Source of the DNA: Geosiphon pyriformis
Lineage: Eukaryota > Glomeromycota > Glomeromycetes > Archaeosporales > Geosiphonaceae
NCBI GenBank assembly: GCA_016748015.1
Contig: JAAOMT010000088.1
Location: 352,286 to 416,285 of the forward strand
Reading direction: 5' to 3'
Length of the DNA stretch: 64,000 nucleotides
Below the pieces are notes generated by a model, which was given only the letters and a program-made list of their open reading frames with translations, did no database searches and was not told the origin of the DNA. Below are positions 22,090 through 33,439 of this stretch, in pieces (within the stretch, counting starts at the first letter, position 1; every line of letters begins with the position of its first letter). Both the position numbers and the translations under genes were made by a program.

Positions 22090-23433
22090 ATCTTTTAAAC
22101 CAAACCAACTTAATTATTAGTAAATTTTTCACAAACAAACATAATAATAGACTTGGACAACTACTCTGTCTTAATAAAATTTTTGGGTAAAGGACAATAC
22201 CCACTAGAATATACTTGACAGCAAAGAGAACATTTGTGTAAACAATCAAATTTTTATTTGATTTGCCAAAACCAATTTTACAAAAAAAACAGAAAAGATC
22301 CTGACTGCTCCCAAAAAGTCATCAGATTTGAAGAAAAAGAAATTATAATATACAACATACATACTGACCCATTAGCTAGACACTTTGGAAAAACAAAGAC
22401 AATTCAGAAAACTTTAGCTTGCTATTATTGGCCTACTTTGGAAAAAGACATTATTAAATACATTAAAACCTGTGATATTTGCCAAAGAAGAGACAAACCC
22501 AATTGCAAAGAAGATATCCATCTAATCTCTGTTGGTCAACTATTTAACAGAATTGGTATAGATGTTGTTGGATCTTTAACAATAACTTCTGATGGCAACA
22601 GATACATTATTACAGCTACTGACTATTTTACAAAATAAGTAGAAGCAAAAACCACTCCAGACCAAACAACAGTTTCAATAGCCAATTTTATTTATGAAGA
22701 TATCATTTGCCATTATGGCTGCCCCAAAAAACATTTATCTGATAAAGGAAAAGTTTTTTTCAGTACACTGGTTAAAAAACTTTGTAGAAAAATGAGAATA
22801 CATTATAAACTTTCCTCCCCTTATTACTTCCAAACAAATGGCTTAGTAGAACGTTTCAATAGAACACTATGTGAAACCCTAGCCAAAACCAGTAAAAAAA
22901 CAAACTTATGGGACAAAGTACTGTTTTTAGTTTTGTTTGCTTATAGAACTGTAAATTATAACATAACAAGTTATGAATCTTTTTATCTGTTCTATGAATA
23001 CATGACAATATTACCAATAGAAATTAACATTGACACAATATCCTTTGAAGAAATTACAATAAGAAATTACAAAGACATTTTGCAAAAAAGACTTGATACT
23101 ATTCTTGACTCCTTAGTAGAAGCATGAATAATTGCTTTTGAAAAGATAAAACAGTTCCAAGAAAAGCTTAAAAGAAAGAAAACCTATAAAATACTTTCTT
23201 TAAGTGTTGGTAACTTAATATTGGAATACTATTCAGACAAAAACAATGTTTATAGTGATAAATTCTCTAGCCAATAGAAAGGACTTTTTATAGTCAAAGT
23301 TTTGAACAATGGTTCTTATATTCTTCAAGATCAATCCAAAACAATCTTTAATGATCATCTTATTTATGATACATGACTCAAGAAATATCATAAACAATCT
23401 GATTGGTTGTCTATTGTGGTAATACCGACTTAA
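22090..23433 (+). pseudogene. Integrase, family 2
   Basis: Single frame to TAA 23,431 with a few stops (TAA 22,636, TGA near 23,125, TAG and TGA near 23,275-23,375). The HHCC zinc domain is intact: HTDPLARHFGKT...YYWPTLEKDIIKYIKTCDICQRR (22,360-22,494). The core keeps IGIDVVGSL (Asp near 22,561), HLSDKGKVFF (Asp near 22,741) and NGLVERFNRTLC (Glu near 22,846). The C-terminal domain (SVGNLILEYY, SSQ-stop-KGLFIVKVL) resembles the gypsy SH3-like fold. Best-preserved enzyme in the window. Confidence 0.9.
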
Positions 23434-24155
23434 ATAATCAGCAAAAATCAAGTATAAATAAATGCATTATTCTCAAAACAGAGATATTTTCAATTAACAT
23501 AAACAATTATTTTTTGGATCAAAACATTCAAAATACTTTCTATACTCTTCATAAGTATTGGATCAAAAACTATCCAAATGCTACTTTGACTATTGGAAAA
23601 CAAACTATCATAACTGATAACAGCAAAACATATACTATTAGTAGACCAAAGAAAACTACTACCAGAAGAGAAAAAATTGGTAGCAAAATAGATAAATATC
23701 TGTTAGAAAGTATAATAGCAGTTATACTCCCACTTTTCAGCACAATTGGAAAAACACTTCAAGAAATCTTACTCATAAACAAAAACTTATCATATGGAAG
23801 ACAATTAAAACTTTATGGTTGTCTTGATAAAATTATAGAGAATATGAAACTCATGAAGAAAACAACTTTAGAAATACAGACAGAAATTTTGGGCATTATA
23901 TGATTAGATATCCCAAGAGTTTTAACTATTGCTAAAAGAGCCAAAACTCTAATACAAAGATTTGATCTCTTGGATACAAAACTTATTTTGTCTCAAGTAT
24001 TATATATCCTATCCACAAAAGACTTCAACAAACTAGTTAGCTTTGAGTTAGATAAAACTCTTCAAATAGATTACAACATGAATAGCTTAATTTTGCCAGA
24101 GCTTAATCTCTTTGGAGAGGATAATGTTATAGTTAAAACTTATAATTTTTATTAA
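23403..24155 (+). pseudogene. Extra ORF downstream of integrase, family 2 (ORF-X)
   Basis: ATG 23,403 overlaps the end of integrase in another frame. The frame stays open to 24,153 except for one TGA at 23,901, which a TGG-to-TGA change explains, giving about 250 residues. It runs through the polypurine tract into the first 31 bases of the 3' LTR. Content: an N-terminal Asn/Ile-rich part with ATLTIGKQTI, a basic stretch KKTTTRREKIGSKIDKY, then helical Leu/Ile-rich segments. SIIAVILPLFSTIG is hydrophobic but short. No family recognised. Not clearly similar to ORF-X of family 1. Confidence 0.6.
24114..24124 (+). promoter_or_regulatory. Polypurine tract, family 2
   Basis: GGAGAGGATAA immediately precedes the 3' LTR TGTTAT. 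A G/A-rich tract at this place is the usual plus-strand primer. Confidence 0.65.
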
Positions 24156-24863
24156 TTATTACATATATTAGCCATTGATGTCACATAAATTAGCCACTTT
24201 ATTTTTAGAAAATGATCATTGACTTGATTAATAACCTGACCATTAATCTGATTATTGATCTAATCATTGACTTAATCAATAACCTGATCATTGACCTGAT
24301 CATTGACTTAGTTATTAACCTGATTATTGACCACTTTTAACAGTTATATAAGTGATGAATCTCTTAACTGTAGAAAATTATGTAGAAATCAAGAAAATCA
24401 AATAAATAAAAAAACAACTTTCATCTCAATCTTTCTTTTATTGCTAATTTCCTTTTTTTTACCTTCAAGTATCTGAACATCTTGGGATAAAAGATTACTT
24501 GTTGGTTATTCTCTACCTTTTTTCTGAAATGTATAATTGCAGTATTTGAAGATTATTGAATAAAACATAACTGAAGAGTATATTTGATATCTGATATTGA
24601 ATTCTAAGAATGCTGATGGGAAGCATAGAATTATACCAGTGTGTGATTATTTGTTGACAGTATGGACTATTCCTCTATCTTTAGATTCCTCAGTTATCTT
24701 TGAAAAGTATAGTGACTGAGATATTTTATGAGACTGATCTCATATATTGAATCTATACTTATTCAATTCACTTTTTGAAGTTGAATTCTCTTTGATTCCT
24801 TTCATTACTCTATAATCCTGTTCTTTCTTGCTATCTGTTAACTTGTTACTCCAACCCGTAACA
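24125..24863 (+). repeat. 3' LTR, gypsy family 2
   Basis: 739 bp, TGTTATAGTTA...CCCGTAACA. The 71-bp length difference from the 5' LTR is accounted for by six more 12-bp units at 24,214-24,333. Confidence 0.9.
24214..24333 (+). repeat. 12-bp minisatellite, 10 units
   Basis: Ten consecutive 12-mers of the GATCATTGACCT type (gatcattgactt, gattaataacct, gaccattaatct and so on), against four in the 5' LTR. Confidence 0.85.
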
Positions 24864-24927
24864 ATATTATTTATAATAAAAAATAAAATTTTATTAAATT
24901 TTATATAATATAAAACCAAATACAGTA

Positions 24928-26800
24928 TTACAAAGTTTGAATATTATTTAATTTGTCTAATTCTTTAAGAATATTATCTGGAATTTTTCTATGAAATTTA
25001 TACTTTTTTATAGCATATTCTACTAATTTTTTATAAGACTTTTTCTATAAAAATTTATATAACACCAATATTTTCTTAAAAATTATCTAATAGTTATTAA
25101 AGATACTAATTAAAAACTTTCAGACACTATTCTTTGTAATCTTTTCCATAAATAATCACATTTGTTATGTACATATTTTTTAGCAGTTCACTAATATCTT
25201 TCAATAAAATTTAATTCACAATAAAATTTTGGAAAAAAAATGCATTTATGTTCCATACTTTTGATTAATTTTTTAATTGCATTTTTTTGAGCAAAAAAAT
25301 CAGATTCCAAAGATATTACTCAACATACATAACAAGAAACTTTTGAAGAATCTTTGATTTTTTCTTTGCATTTTTGGCATTCTAATACTAATTCTTTTGA
25401 TGACCATTTTCTTTGTTCTATTAATATTTGTTTAATTTTTTTAGGCAATCTTTGAAGTTTTTTATCTGAATATGTTTCCAAAAAGATTATTAATTGTAAT
25501 TAATTATCTAATCCAAAAGAAGTATCTTGCATTAATAATTGCTTTCCACCTGGACTTAAATTCATCCTGCTTGTAATTAAAGCATCTTTATTAAATGCTG
25601 CATGATTAGAGCTATTATTAAAAACAAATACAATTGTACAATCCAGATATAATTTTTTAAAAATTGGAATTGCTTTACATTTAATTTGTTTAAGAAAATG
25701 GTTTGCTGTCCAATAATCATTTTGATTTATACCAGTTTGCAAATAGCATTGTGTTTCTTCTAGTATATTAGAATAGTTTTTTATATCATTTTGTTGTAAA
25801 CATAAAAATCAATTAATTTTAGTTAGAAATTTATTGACCATAATTGATCTTACATTTTTTTTTTCTTAGTAGCAAATTTTCATGCTCAGTTCATATGTCA
25901 TGCTTGTCATTATTTGAATAAAAAATGCATTTATCATGGACTATAAGAATTCTTTCTTTCTTTTTATTAAGTAAGTTGAAACATATTTGATCTATAAATT
26001 CACTTTTATACTTTAACATATACTTTTTATGCTCATATATTTTTTTTAAAAATTCTTTTCAAGATTACAAGATGTCATTTTTTTCATGTCTATTATAATA
26101 TAAGTCTTAATAATATTGTTAGAATGAATAACCAAGAATTTTAAGCCATCTTACTGTAGTTATAAAACAAATAGTTTTTTCCTTTATTATTTCAATATTG
26201 GAAAATAATTCATGTTCAATGAATTTTTTAAATGTGGCTGGAGTGTTATTGAAGTTTTGGTTTTTAATTTAAATATAACATCTTTCTATAATGTCTTTAT
26301 CATCAATTATTCTTATCATTTTTTGGTGTTTTCTATGTTTTGATGTTAAAAACTTATTATTAAGCAACCAATACTTTGCAAGATATCAAATTTTTCTTGC
26401 TTTTCATATACTATTATTAATAAAAACTTTTTGGACAATTTTCAAACTGGCATTAATTTTTCCATGTCTATTATTATTATTTAACAAGATAAAATATTCA
26501 AAAATAACTCTTTTTTGATTATATTTGAAAACAGTTAACTGAACATATTGTTTTTCTAAATGTTCTTTTAACTCTTGTTATTTTTTTATTTGACTAGCAT
26601 ACAGATCAACCATACTTTCTGAATTGTTTGAAGATTTATTAAATTTGGGCCATTGTAAGTCTGTAGTTTGAGCATCATTAATATTAAAGAAAGTGGTAAT
26701 TTTTTTAGTTCTGGCTGCTGCTTTGATAAAATAATTATTTGGTCTATATTTATTATAATAGATTGACTTTGGTATTTTTTTTGTTATATAAGAGCCTCAT
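24928..26800 (-). pseudogene. DDE transposase (Tc1/mariner type) relic
   Basis: Read on the minus strand from about 26,800 to TAA at 24,928. An N-terminal part has YYNKYRPNNYFIKAAARTKKITTFF (split here as YYNKYRPNNYFIKAAA and RTKKITTFF). Then an open 80-codon stretch (25,500-25,742) holds FVFNNSSNHAAF and NLSPGGKQ. It is followed by ECQKCKEK and SCYVC Cys pairs, then FPKFYCELNFIERYW and CDYLWKRLQR. In this fungal DDE family the motifs are expected as FDNSSNHA (Asp) and CELNFIE (Glu). The first catalytic Asp is Asn here (AAT, 25,617-25,619) and the Glu is retained (25,200-25,202). It would have cut and moved the surrounding transposon. Many stops and frame changes. Confidence 0.75.
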
Positions 26801-28992
26801 TTTTTTTAGATGATTGTTATTTTTCTATATTAAACTAAGTTTTTTTAAATTTGTATTTATTCTAATTGTGGCTTTTATATCTTTTGTATCATTCTATCTA
26901 CTGTTATCATCATCATTCTACTCTTTATTACTAATATTCAGTCTGTTAAATTCATTTACTTCAATATTATGATTATTTATTAAAGTGGTATAATGTGTTT
27001 TTTTATATAATTTTTTTGTATTTCTAACTTGATCTTTAGCTTTTCTTTTTTCTTTAAAATAAAGTAGTATTTTTTTATATGATGTAATATTAATCTAGTG
27101 TGTAATTGGTACTTGGACAGAATTAAAGGATTTGAACCATGTAATGTTGTACAACAAAGTTGTATCACAATAGAAATGGCATTTTTAACTCAGATATATA
27201 TCTATTCTTTGAATCTTTTTGGTTTTAATTTAAACTTTAATTTTTGTTTTGTAGTTCTGAATAAAAAACAATCAAAAAAAACTCTTTTGGTATTCATTAA
27301 AAAAAATTTTTTATTGAAATTAGGGAGATTATCTGAGCCGAAAATTCAAGTAACATTAATAAAAATAGTTACTACAAAATTTTTTTTAACTTATAACAAA
27401 AAATTTGGGCAAAAAAATCTAATATTAATAATTGAATAATCAACTCAAAAAAAACCTGATTTTTAAATTAAAGCTGATTTCTTAAAGCTAATGAAAGATT
27501 TATTGCAAATAATTGTTAATTAAAAAAATAATAAGTAAGAATATTTGAGATAGATTTCAATTTTAGTATTATAGTTTAGTTGTAATTTCTTATTTTCATA
27601 TTCAGGAGTTGACAATATGCTGAATTATTTATGAATTTACTGTTTAAAGAAAAATATTCAGAATATTATGATGTGATTAAAAAGCCAAGATTCTTAAACA
27701 TAATTAAAATTGATACTATGCACTTTTTTCTTATTAGTCACTTAATACTTGACATATGTTTTCTATATTACATCAATAAAAAATTTGAAAAAAATATTAT
27801 CTATTTATGAATTTGATCAGGACTTGCAATTGATTTCAAAAATGCCATGTATTTTAATAATAATTTATGCATTTTTAAAGATGCCAAATTCTTATAAATA
27901 AGAAGTTTATTAGATCTTTACAAAAAAATCTTGGTTTTATCTACTTAAACTAATATATTTTATACATTTTTTGCATCAAAACAAACTTATTAGAAAATGT
28001 ACAACATTAACAAAAAAAAGCTATTCAAGATTATAGGCTTTAAGACAATTTCAGTTTTCTCAATTAAAGTAAAGCCAAAGATTTTTCAATTTTAATTTAA
28101 TTTTTCTAAATTAACACCAACTGATATAAGTTTTTTGATTATTGTAATAAGCTATTATATATCACATTCTAATAAATTGTTGAAATATTCAACAATTGAA
28201 ATTCTTTTTATAGTCTAGGAAACCAATTCTAAAACTAAATTATAATTTAATCAAATACACAATAGGTATTTTAGTCATTATATTTCTCTTTGGTATAATT
28301 TATTATTCAAATATTAAATTTAACCAGAAACTTTTATTACAAAAAATTTTGTATATCTCTTAGATCCAAGCAATTTTTTAAAATACAACATTATAGTCAT
28401 TGAAAGATTATTTATGAATTTAAAATAAGTATTCATATTATAATAATACAAGATTACAAATAGAATACAAATGATATTTTCAAATTCTTTAACAATTACT
28501 CATAGTACTTTTATAATTCTTTTGATACTTGATGTGAACAATATTAATATCTGAATTTTTGTCCCAATAATAATAACCGAATATGGTGGTAGTGTAAATA
28601 AAATATTTATGGTTAATAATACCATATTATCAGCAGAAAACATACAGGCTGAGAGATATTATATTTTTATAAAAAAGTGATCATCTAAAGATTAAATTAA
28701 TATTAATTGAAAGCTTTTCTGAAAATGATAATATTTTGATAATTTATCATATGATAACATAATTTAAATAATTGTTAATTGGTTAAAATCTAATTGATTG
28801 ACATCTGAAAATTAAAAATTAATAATAAAAGTGGCTAATTTTAAACTTTAATAACTTTATAAATTATAATATAATTCAAAAAATTAAATTGTAAATATAA
28901 AAAAAAAGAACTTAATCTATTATATTTATGGTTTAATTTTTTAATATTATTAAGATTAAAAGACTAAATACAATTTAAAATTATATAAATTG
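26801..28992. other. Transposon interior, no recognised gene
   Basis: Between the transposase start and the right terminal repeat. AT-rich. A plus-strand open stretch at 27,098-27,439 (113 codons) has no motif I know and is probably chance or decayed sequence. Nothing else supportable. Confidence 0.4.
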
Positions 28993-29013
28993 TTTGATGA
29001 CTATAAATAGTTT
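28993..29013 (-). repeat. Right inverted terminal repeat of DDE transposon
   Basis: Plus strand TTTGATGACTATAAATAGTT and onward; its complement matches 17,012-17,032. Confidence 0.55.
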
Positions 29014-29925
29014 ATATCATAGCTTTACCAAATTGCTTTAATTTGGTATTTAATTCAGATAATCTATTTATTATTAGGTTAACAACTTGAACATAATTGG
29101 TTTCAAGTTCAACCAATTTAAAATTTTTGGCATGTGTAATTGTATTTTAAAGAGTATTTGAGTGCATTGAACATACTTATTATAATAAGCTGTTGTATAA
29201 TCCACAAATAAACTGGTTTAAAATCTGTGCTTTAGTAAAATAGTCAGCTTGAATTGCCTAAATTTGGCACAAATTCTTGTGAAAATGTTTTAAGTAAGTA
29301 GTAACTACTTCAGTATCATCTTGTTTAATTGTAGTGAGACTAATTAACAAGTAATTTAAACTATTATTATTGCTAAAATAACATAAAAATGTGGTTTTAA
29401 ATGCATTAAAATCTTGAGATTTGTTTACAAGATTTTAATACCATAAGTTGGCAGTGTTTTAAAGAAAGTAAAAGATGGCTTGAATTACTTTAGTGTTATC
29501 TTATCTGTTGGTTGTAATGGTTTTTTTTATGTCATTTAGCCATACTTGAGTATTGTTCTCTTTGCAAGTAAATTATTCTAGTTTGGCAATTAGTACATAT
29601 GTTATTAGTGCAAGTTGTTATTATTGTTAAAGTTGTTATTGTAGTACAACAATTGGTGCAACTAACAGATTGATCACAATAATTAAAAGTAAGTTTTGCT
29701 AAATAATAAGAGTGAAATTTAAATTGTTTGAGTTTTGTAAAGTTTAAACAATCAGAGTTTGTATTTTTAGATTATTTAAAATTAAGATTTGATTATTATT
29801 TTCCTGATTACTGTTTTTTTTTTCTTCTGAATTGATATTTCTCCAACAACTAGTAAATCCAATATCTAATTAAGATAGCAATAATCAAAGTTTTAATAGT
29901 GTTGTTGGTCATGATTTAAATTTTT
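29014..29925 (-). pseudogene. Gag capsid region, family 1
   Basis: Minus-strand translation in one main frame with many stops: QDFNAFKTTFLCYFSNNN, TTIKQDDTEVVTTYLKHFHKN, QADYFTKAQILNQFICGLYNS, THAKNFKLVELETNYVQVVN, LSELNTKLKQFGKAM. The run of helical segments, with FKTTFL...YL..F and QFICGL, is typical of the Retrotrans_gag capsid. The zinc knuckle and protease of the same ORF lie at 15,576-17,011, on the other side of the inserted transposon. Upstream on the minus strand, 29,926-30,522 is probably leader or decayed N-terminal gag. Confidence 0.6.
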
Positions 29926-30522
29926 CAAAATAATTGCTATAAATTCCTAATAATTTGGCTTTTTCTTGATTATTTTGGAACAAAACTTGAGATAATGGTG
30001 TTTTTGTAATTGATAATAATATAAATCTTAATAGTATATATATAGTATTTTTTGGTGTATAATAGTATAATAAGTAAATAAATGAAATAATTCTTGGTTT
30101 TTTTTAAGTAGACAGTTGTATTTTTCTTAATGTTTTTGTTAGTGTTTATAATTTTTTTTTGTCTGTAAAGGTAATAAAAAGTCTTTATTAAGTGTAATTT
30201 TCAATTTTTCTGTTTATTTTTGTGATTAATAACACAAACAAATAGTTTGGTAGAAGTGTGGTGCTTTGGAATAATTCATTGTAAAAATTGTTAAGAGTAG
30301 TTTTTGGATCTTTTTGGTTTTTTAAGTAGAATTTAATTTTTTGGTTAACATAGTAATTGAAAACTAATTCTGTTAACCAATAGTTACTTGTCAGTCTAAG
30401 ATAAATTTAGTTATGTTAAAATAAGAATTTCACAAATTCCAAATGATTTTTTTTTATAATTTTTTAATCTGCCACTTTGCTAAATAATTGATATTAATGT
30501 TAGTTCTCTGTTAAATTATATT

Positions 30523-30537
30523 TTATAAAGAGCATCA
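30523..30537 (-). promoter_or_regulatory. Primer-binding site, minus-strand family-1 copy
   Basis: The minus strand after the LTR end (30,540) reads ATTTGATGCTCTTTATAAA, matching TTTGATGCTTTCTGTAAG of copy 1. This identifies the LTR at 30,540-32,297 as the 5' LTR. Confidence 0.5.
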
Positions 30538-30539
30538 AA

Positions 30540-32297
30540 TGTTACAAATAATTATTTGGAGTGTTAAAACAAATAAGAAACCAATAACTTAGTATTCAAT
30601 AGCTGGTAATATTAGTAATTTCTGAAAATTTTGGAGTCTAAAGGTTTTGGTTGAGTTTTTTGTATAATAAACAGATATTTAATTAATGGTTTTTTTCATA
30701 AATTTTTTTTTTCAGTGTAATGGCTAGTTTATTCTAACAATATTATCAGAGGTTTTTGATCTCTTTTCTTGAATGTTGTTAATGTTTATCTGTTGCTAAT
30801 TTTACATTTTTCTGAAAACAGTTGAATCTCCAATAACCGAATTTATTTTCAAATTATCTTCTATAATTTGAACTGCTAGACTTATAAATGGAATGGTTAA
30901 TTCTGTACCAGTTACTGTATGTAGTTACATTGTAGTAAATGTCAACTTTTTTTCAGAAATTGCTCATTTAGAAGCTCACTAAAAATGTGTAGTTATTTTG
31001 CTGTGAAAATTAACTCTTCTACAGAAATCTCATCTGTAGACTACCTTAATAATTATGATAAAAAAAAAAGGAATATAAAATAAATGTAAAAGAAATAAAA
31101 TTCTAACAAGAGAAATGTTTTCTATTCAGACCTGAAGTTACTAACAGATTACTGAAATTGGTAGCTAATCAATTTCAAAATATTAGTTGTGTTGAGAAAA
31201 TTTCAAATATAATAAAATAAAAAATTTGGTTTTTAAATATTTAATTTTTATTTGAGATGTATAAAAGGTGATTTGTTCTAATTAAGATATCTAAAATAAG
31301 ATACTATGGTAAGATACTATAAGAAAATACATTTTCTTAAAGAGAGAAGCTTTTCTTTTATACAACTTGTTATAGTATTAGTCTTTGAACTTGCACTTTT
31401 TTCTTTGCTCTGATTTCAGCAAACTAAAGATATATTTTAGCAAACTACAAGTTATTTCTACAAACTATTAATTATTTCGGCCAATTTTTATCAATTTCGG
31501 CGACTTTTGACTATATTAAATGGTTCAGGGTATTGTGTAATTTAATTATCTTAATTTTTATGGTACAAATCGGATTATTAATTAAATAATAATATTTGAT
31601 AATTTGGTTAAATAATAAGTGATAATTGAAATAATAATAGTATGTGCTAATTAATAATAAGAATTATGAGAATAATTTCATGCTAATTAATAGCTAAAAT
31701 TCTATTATAACAACAGTTATGCTCTTCTGATAAGCTATTCTTTAATTTCTACTCTTATTTCTGAGTTTTTTATCAAGCTATCTTTGACATTAATTATTCA
31801 GTGCTTAATTTTTTTAATTAATTAATAAACAACAAAAAAATAAAATAAAAAAATAAAATAAAATAAAATAAAAAATTAGTATTTTATCAATAATCATAAT
31901 CAAAAGCTATTGATCCAGTGTAGTTAAGTATTGAATTTTATTAACATAAAGTATTGATAATATAAAATAAATTAATATTTTTTTAATTAAGTAATAATAA
32001 TATAGATTTAATAATAATAGATAATTTTATTAAATAGAGAAATGATTTTACTTCAAGTTATAAAAAACTATTTTTTGAAGAAAAAAGTATTGTTCTAAAT
32101 TAATATAAACTCTATTGAATTTTTCTGAAATTATTTTTTCTGCTTTTAACACTTTTACTATATATATATAATTTATATTATATGAAATTCTTAAAAAATT
32201 CTGCAATTCCCTAAGAGAATTCTCTATTTTACTATGCCTATTTCTGATTAATTATTTTATTTATTATTATAATTCTTAATTTCTATGAATAACACTA
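30540..32297 (-). repeat. 5' LTR of minus-strand family-1 copy, with insertion
   Basis: The plus strand begins TGTTACAAATAATTATTTGGAG (complement of the LTR 3' end) and ends 'ttctatgaataacac' (complement of the LTR start). 30,540-30,739 and 31,713-32,297 align with the two parts of 14,268-15,057, including the A-rich block near 31,820-31,870. The middle 973 bp is foreign. Confidence 0.75.
30740..31712. mobile_element. 0.97-kb insertion in the 5' LTR
   Basis: Absent from the other LTRs of the family. It is flanked by near-identical 9-mers: attctaaca (30,731-30,739) and attataaca (31,704-31,712). It has no ORF and no obvious terminal inverted repeats. A non-autonomous DNA transposon with an 8-9 bp duplication is possible. 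It contains a little more CpG (near 31,478-31,500) than its surroundings. Confidence 0.4.
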
Positions 32298-32520
32298 ATA
32301 AAAAACCAGTTAAAAATAAAAAAGATATTTTAACAGCCATTAAAAACAGCTTTTCACTAATATTTTTTAAGAGAAATATGGCCAAAAATATTACGTTTAG
32401 CTGTTTTAATAACAAAGAAACTTTCTTGTGTTGAAACTTTATTAGTTACTATAGAAAAAATAATATTTGTAGTTTTTTTACTTTTTGCTTTGATCATAAT
32501 CATAAAATTAAGAAAGCAAA
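32298..32520 (-). pseudogene. LINE-like ORF1 relic, copy B (5' portion)
   Basis: Aligns with 2,600-2,820 of copy A. The minus-strand frame reads MIMIKAKSKKTTN, KVSTQESFFVIKTAKRN and so on. It is the upstream end of the ORF1 relic that continues at 14,267 after the nested elements. Confidence 0.4.
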
Positions 32521-33439
32521 AAGTTTTTTTTTTCTTTTTATATGTTAGATAATGATTAAATTATATTTATAAAACTAATAAAAAAAAATTATTATTAATT
32601 ACATAATTTTATTTTTACAATAATACATATTTATTAAAAAATTAAAAGCTATACAAAAAATAATTTTTTTTAATTTTTAAAACATTAAAATAAGAATACA
32701 ATATTTAGAGATATCAATTTCTATTTTAAAAAAAGTTTAATAATTTATTTTATTTACAAACTTTTTATATTATTATATATTTAAAAACACAATACAAATT
32801 TTATTAAAAGTTATATAATTATTAATTACAAAGTTATAATATTCATTTTAAAAAAATTATAAAAAAAAATTTATTAGAAAAAAAATAATATTCAAATATG
32901 ATTTAACAATATTAAAAAAACTATTACAATTAATAATTAAAAAACTATTATATAAGTCAAAAATTTTAAATTAGCCAAACAAAAAATTAAATATGCTTAT
33001 ATTATAAACTTAACAATAAATAAATTATCTAAATTGAATATTAAATTAAAATAATTTAGTAAATTTATTAATTAAAAATTAGATTAATAAATTGATTTTT
33101 CCAATATTATAAAAATAATTAGAACAATTATTTTTAAAATCAATTATAGTTATTATTATTAAATTAATAATAAGTGCAAAAAATTTAAATTTGCAATTAT
33201 TATTACAAATAGATTTTATATTAAGATTAATAATTAAACTAATAATTAAAAAATATTTAATAATTTATTATACAATTTTTAAATAAAAAAATACCAGATA
33301 AAAACAGTATTATTACAAATTAACAAAGTATATTATAAAAAAAACGTTAATAACTTGTTATAAATAAGACAAGTATAAAAAATATTGATATTATTATTAT
33401 TAAAAACCTAAAATAAACAATTATATATATTAATAATTA
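32521..33439. other. AT-only decayed DNA, no gene
   Basis: Almost no G or C; nothing recognisable. Confidence 0.4.

Larger units (their letters stand above)
17130..24863 (+). mobile_element. Ty3/gypsy family 2 element, nearly full length
   Basis: The LTRs at 17,130-17,797 and 24,125-24,863 begin TGTTA(C/T) and end GTAACA, giving a perfect TGTTAC...GTAACA inverted end pair. ATAT flanks both ends (17,126-17,129 and 24,864-24,867). Order: gag, protease, RT, RNase H, integrase, extra ORF, polypurine tract. Frames remain long. The RT YLDD box and the integrase HHCC and DDE residues are intact, but stops and a mutated protease and zinc knuckle show that it is dead. It is the best-preserved and innermost element of the nest, so probably the youngest. 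Confidence 0.92.
17012..29013 (-). mobile_element. Tc1/mariner-type DDE transposon, itself interrupted
   Basis: Inverted terminal repeats of about 21 bp lie at 17,012-17,032 and 28,993-29,013 (core ACYATTTATARTCATCAA, differing only by transitions plus flanking drift). Their removal rejoins the family-1 gag on the minus strand: ...LKQFGKAM before and INxKIERYLANN after. The transposon carries a DDE transposase pseudogene on the minus strand (24,928-26,800). The gypsy family-2 element (17,130-24,863) is inserted close to the left end, so the original transposon was about 4.2 kb. The exact outer boundary and TA duplication are not clear. Confidence 0.6.
14268..32297 (-). mobile_element. Ty3/gypsy family 1, minus-strand copy, interrupted by nested elements
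   Basis: The 5' LTR is at 30,540-32,297, followed on the minus strand by a primer-binding-site match. The 3' LTR is at 14,268-15,057, preceded on the minus strand by the same 'gagcttaatatta' and A-run as copy 1. Internal order on the minus strand: gag (29,014-29,925), gag zinc knuckle and protease (16,300-17,011), then the start of the dUTPase region, then a deletion that jumps to the last codons before the polypurine tract. RT, RNase H and integrase are absent. A DDE transposon (17,012-29,013) is inserted inside gag, and a 0.97-kb insert sits in the 5' LTR. No clean target duplication is visible; 'actaa' occurs next to both ends but only if one boundary is shifted. Confidence 0.75.

Noticed and set aside
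23403-24155. Envelope gene in the gypsy family-2 extra ORF
   Set aside because: No signal peptide, no long membrane anchor and no Cys-rich ectodomain, so an env-like protein is not supported.
26291-26518. Plus-strand hydrophobic ORF of 75 codons
   Set aside because: Antisense to the transposase relic; AT-rich antisense frames commonly look like membrane proteins.
27098-27180. tRNA-like sequence on the minus strand (GGTTCAAATCC box near 27,131 and a CCA-like end)
   Set aside because: The T-stem does not pair, and no acceptable anticodon arm can be drawn by hand. A tRNA scan would decide.
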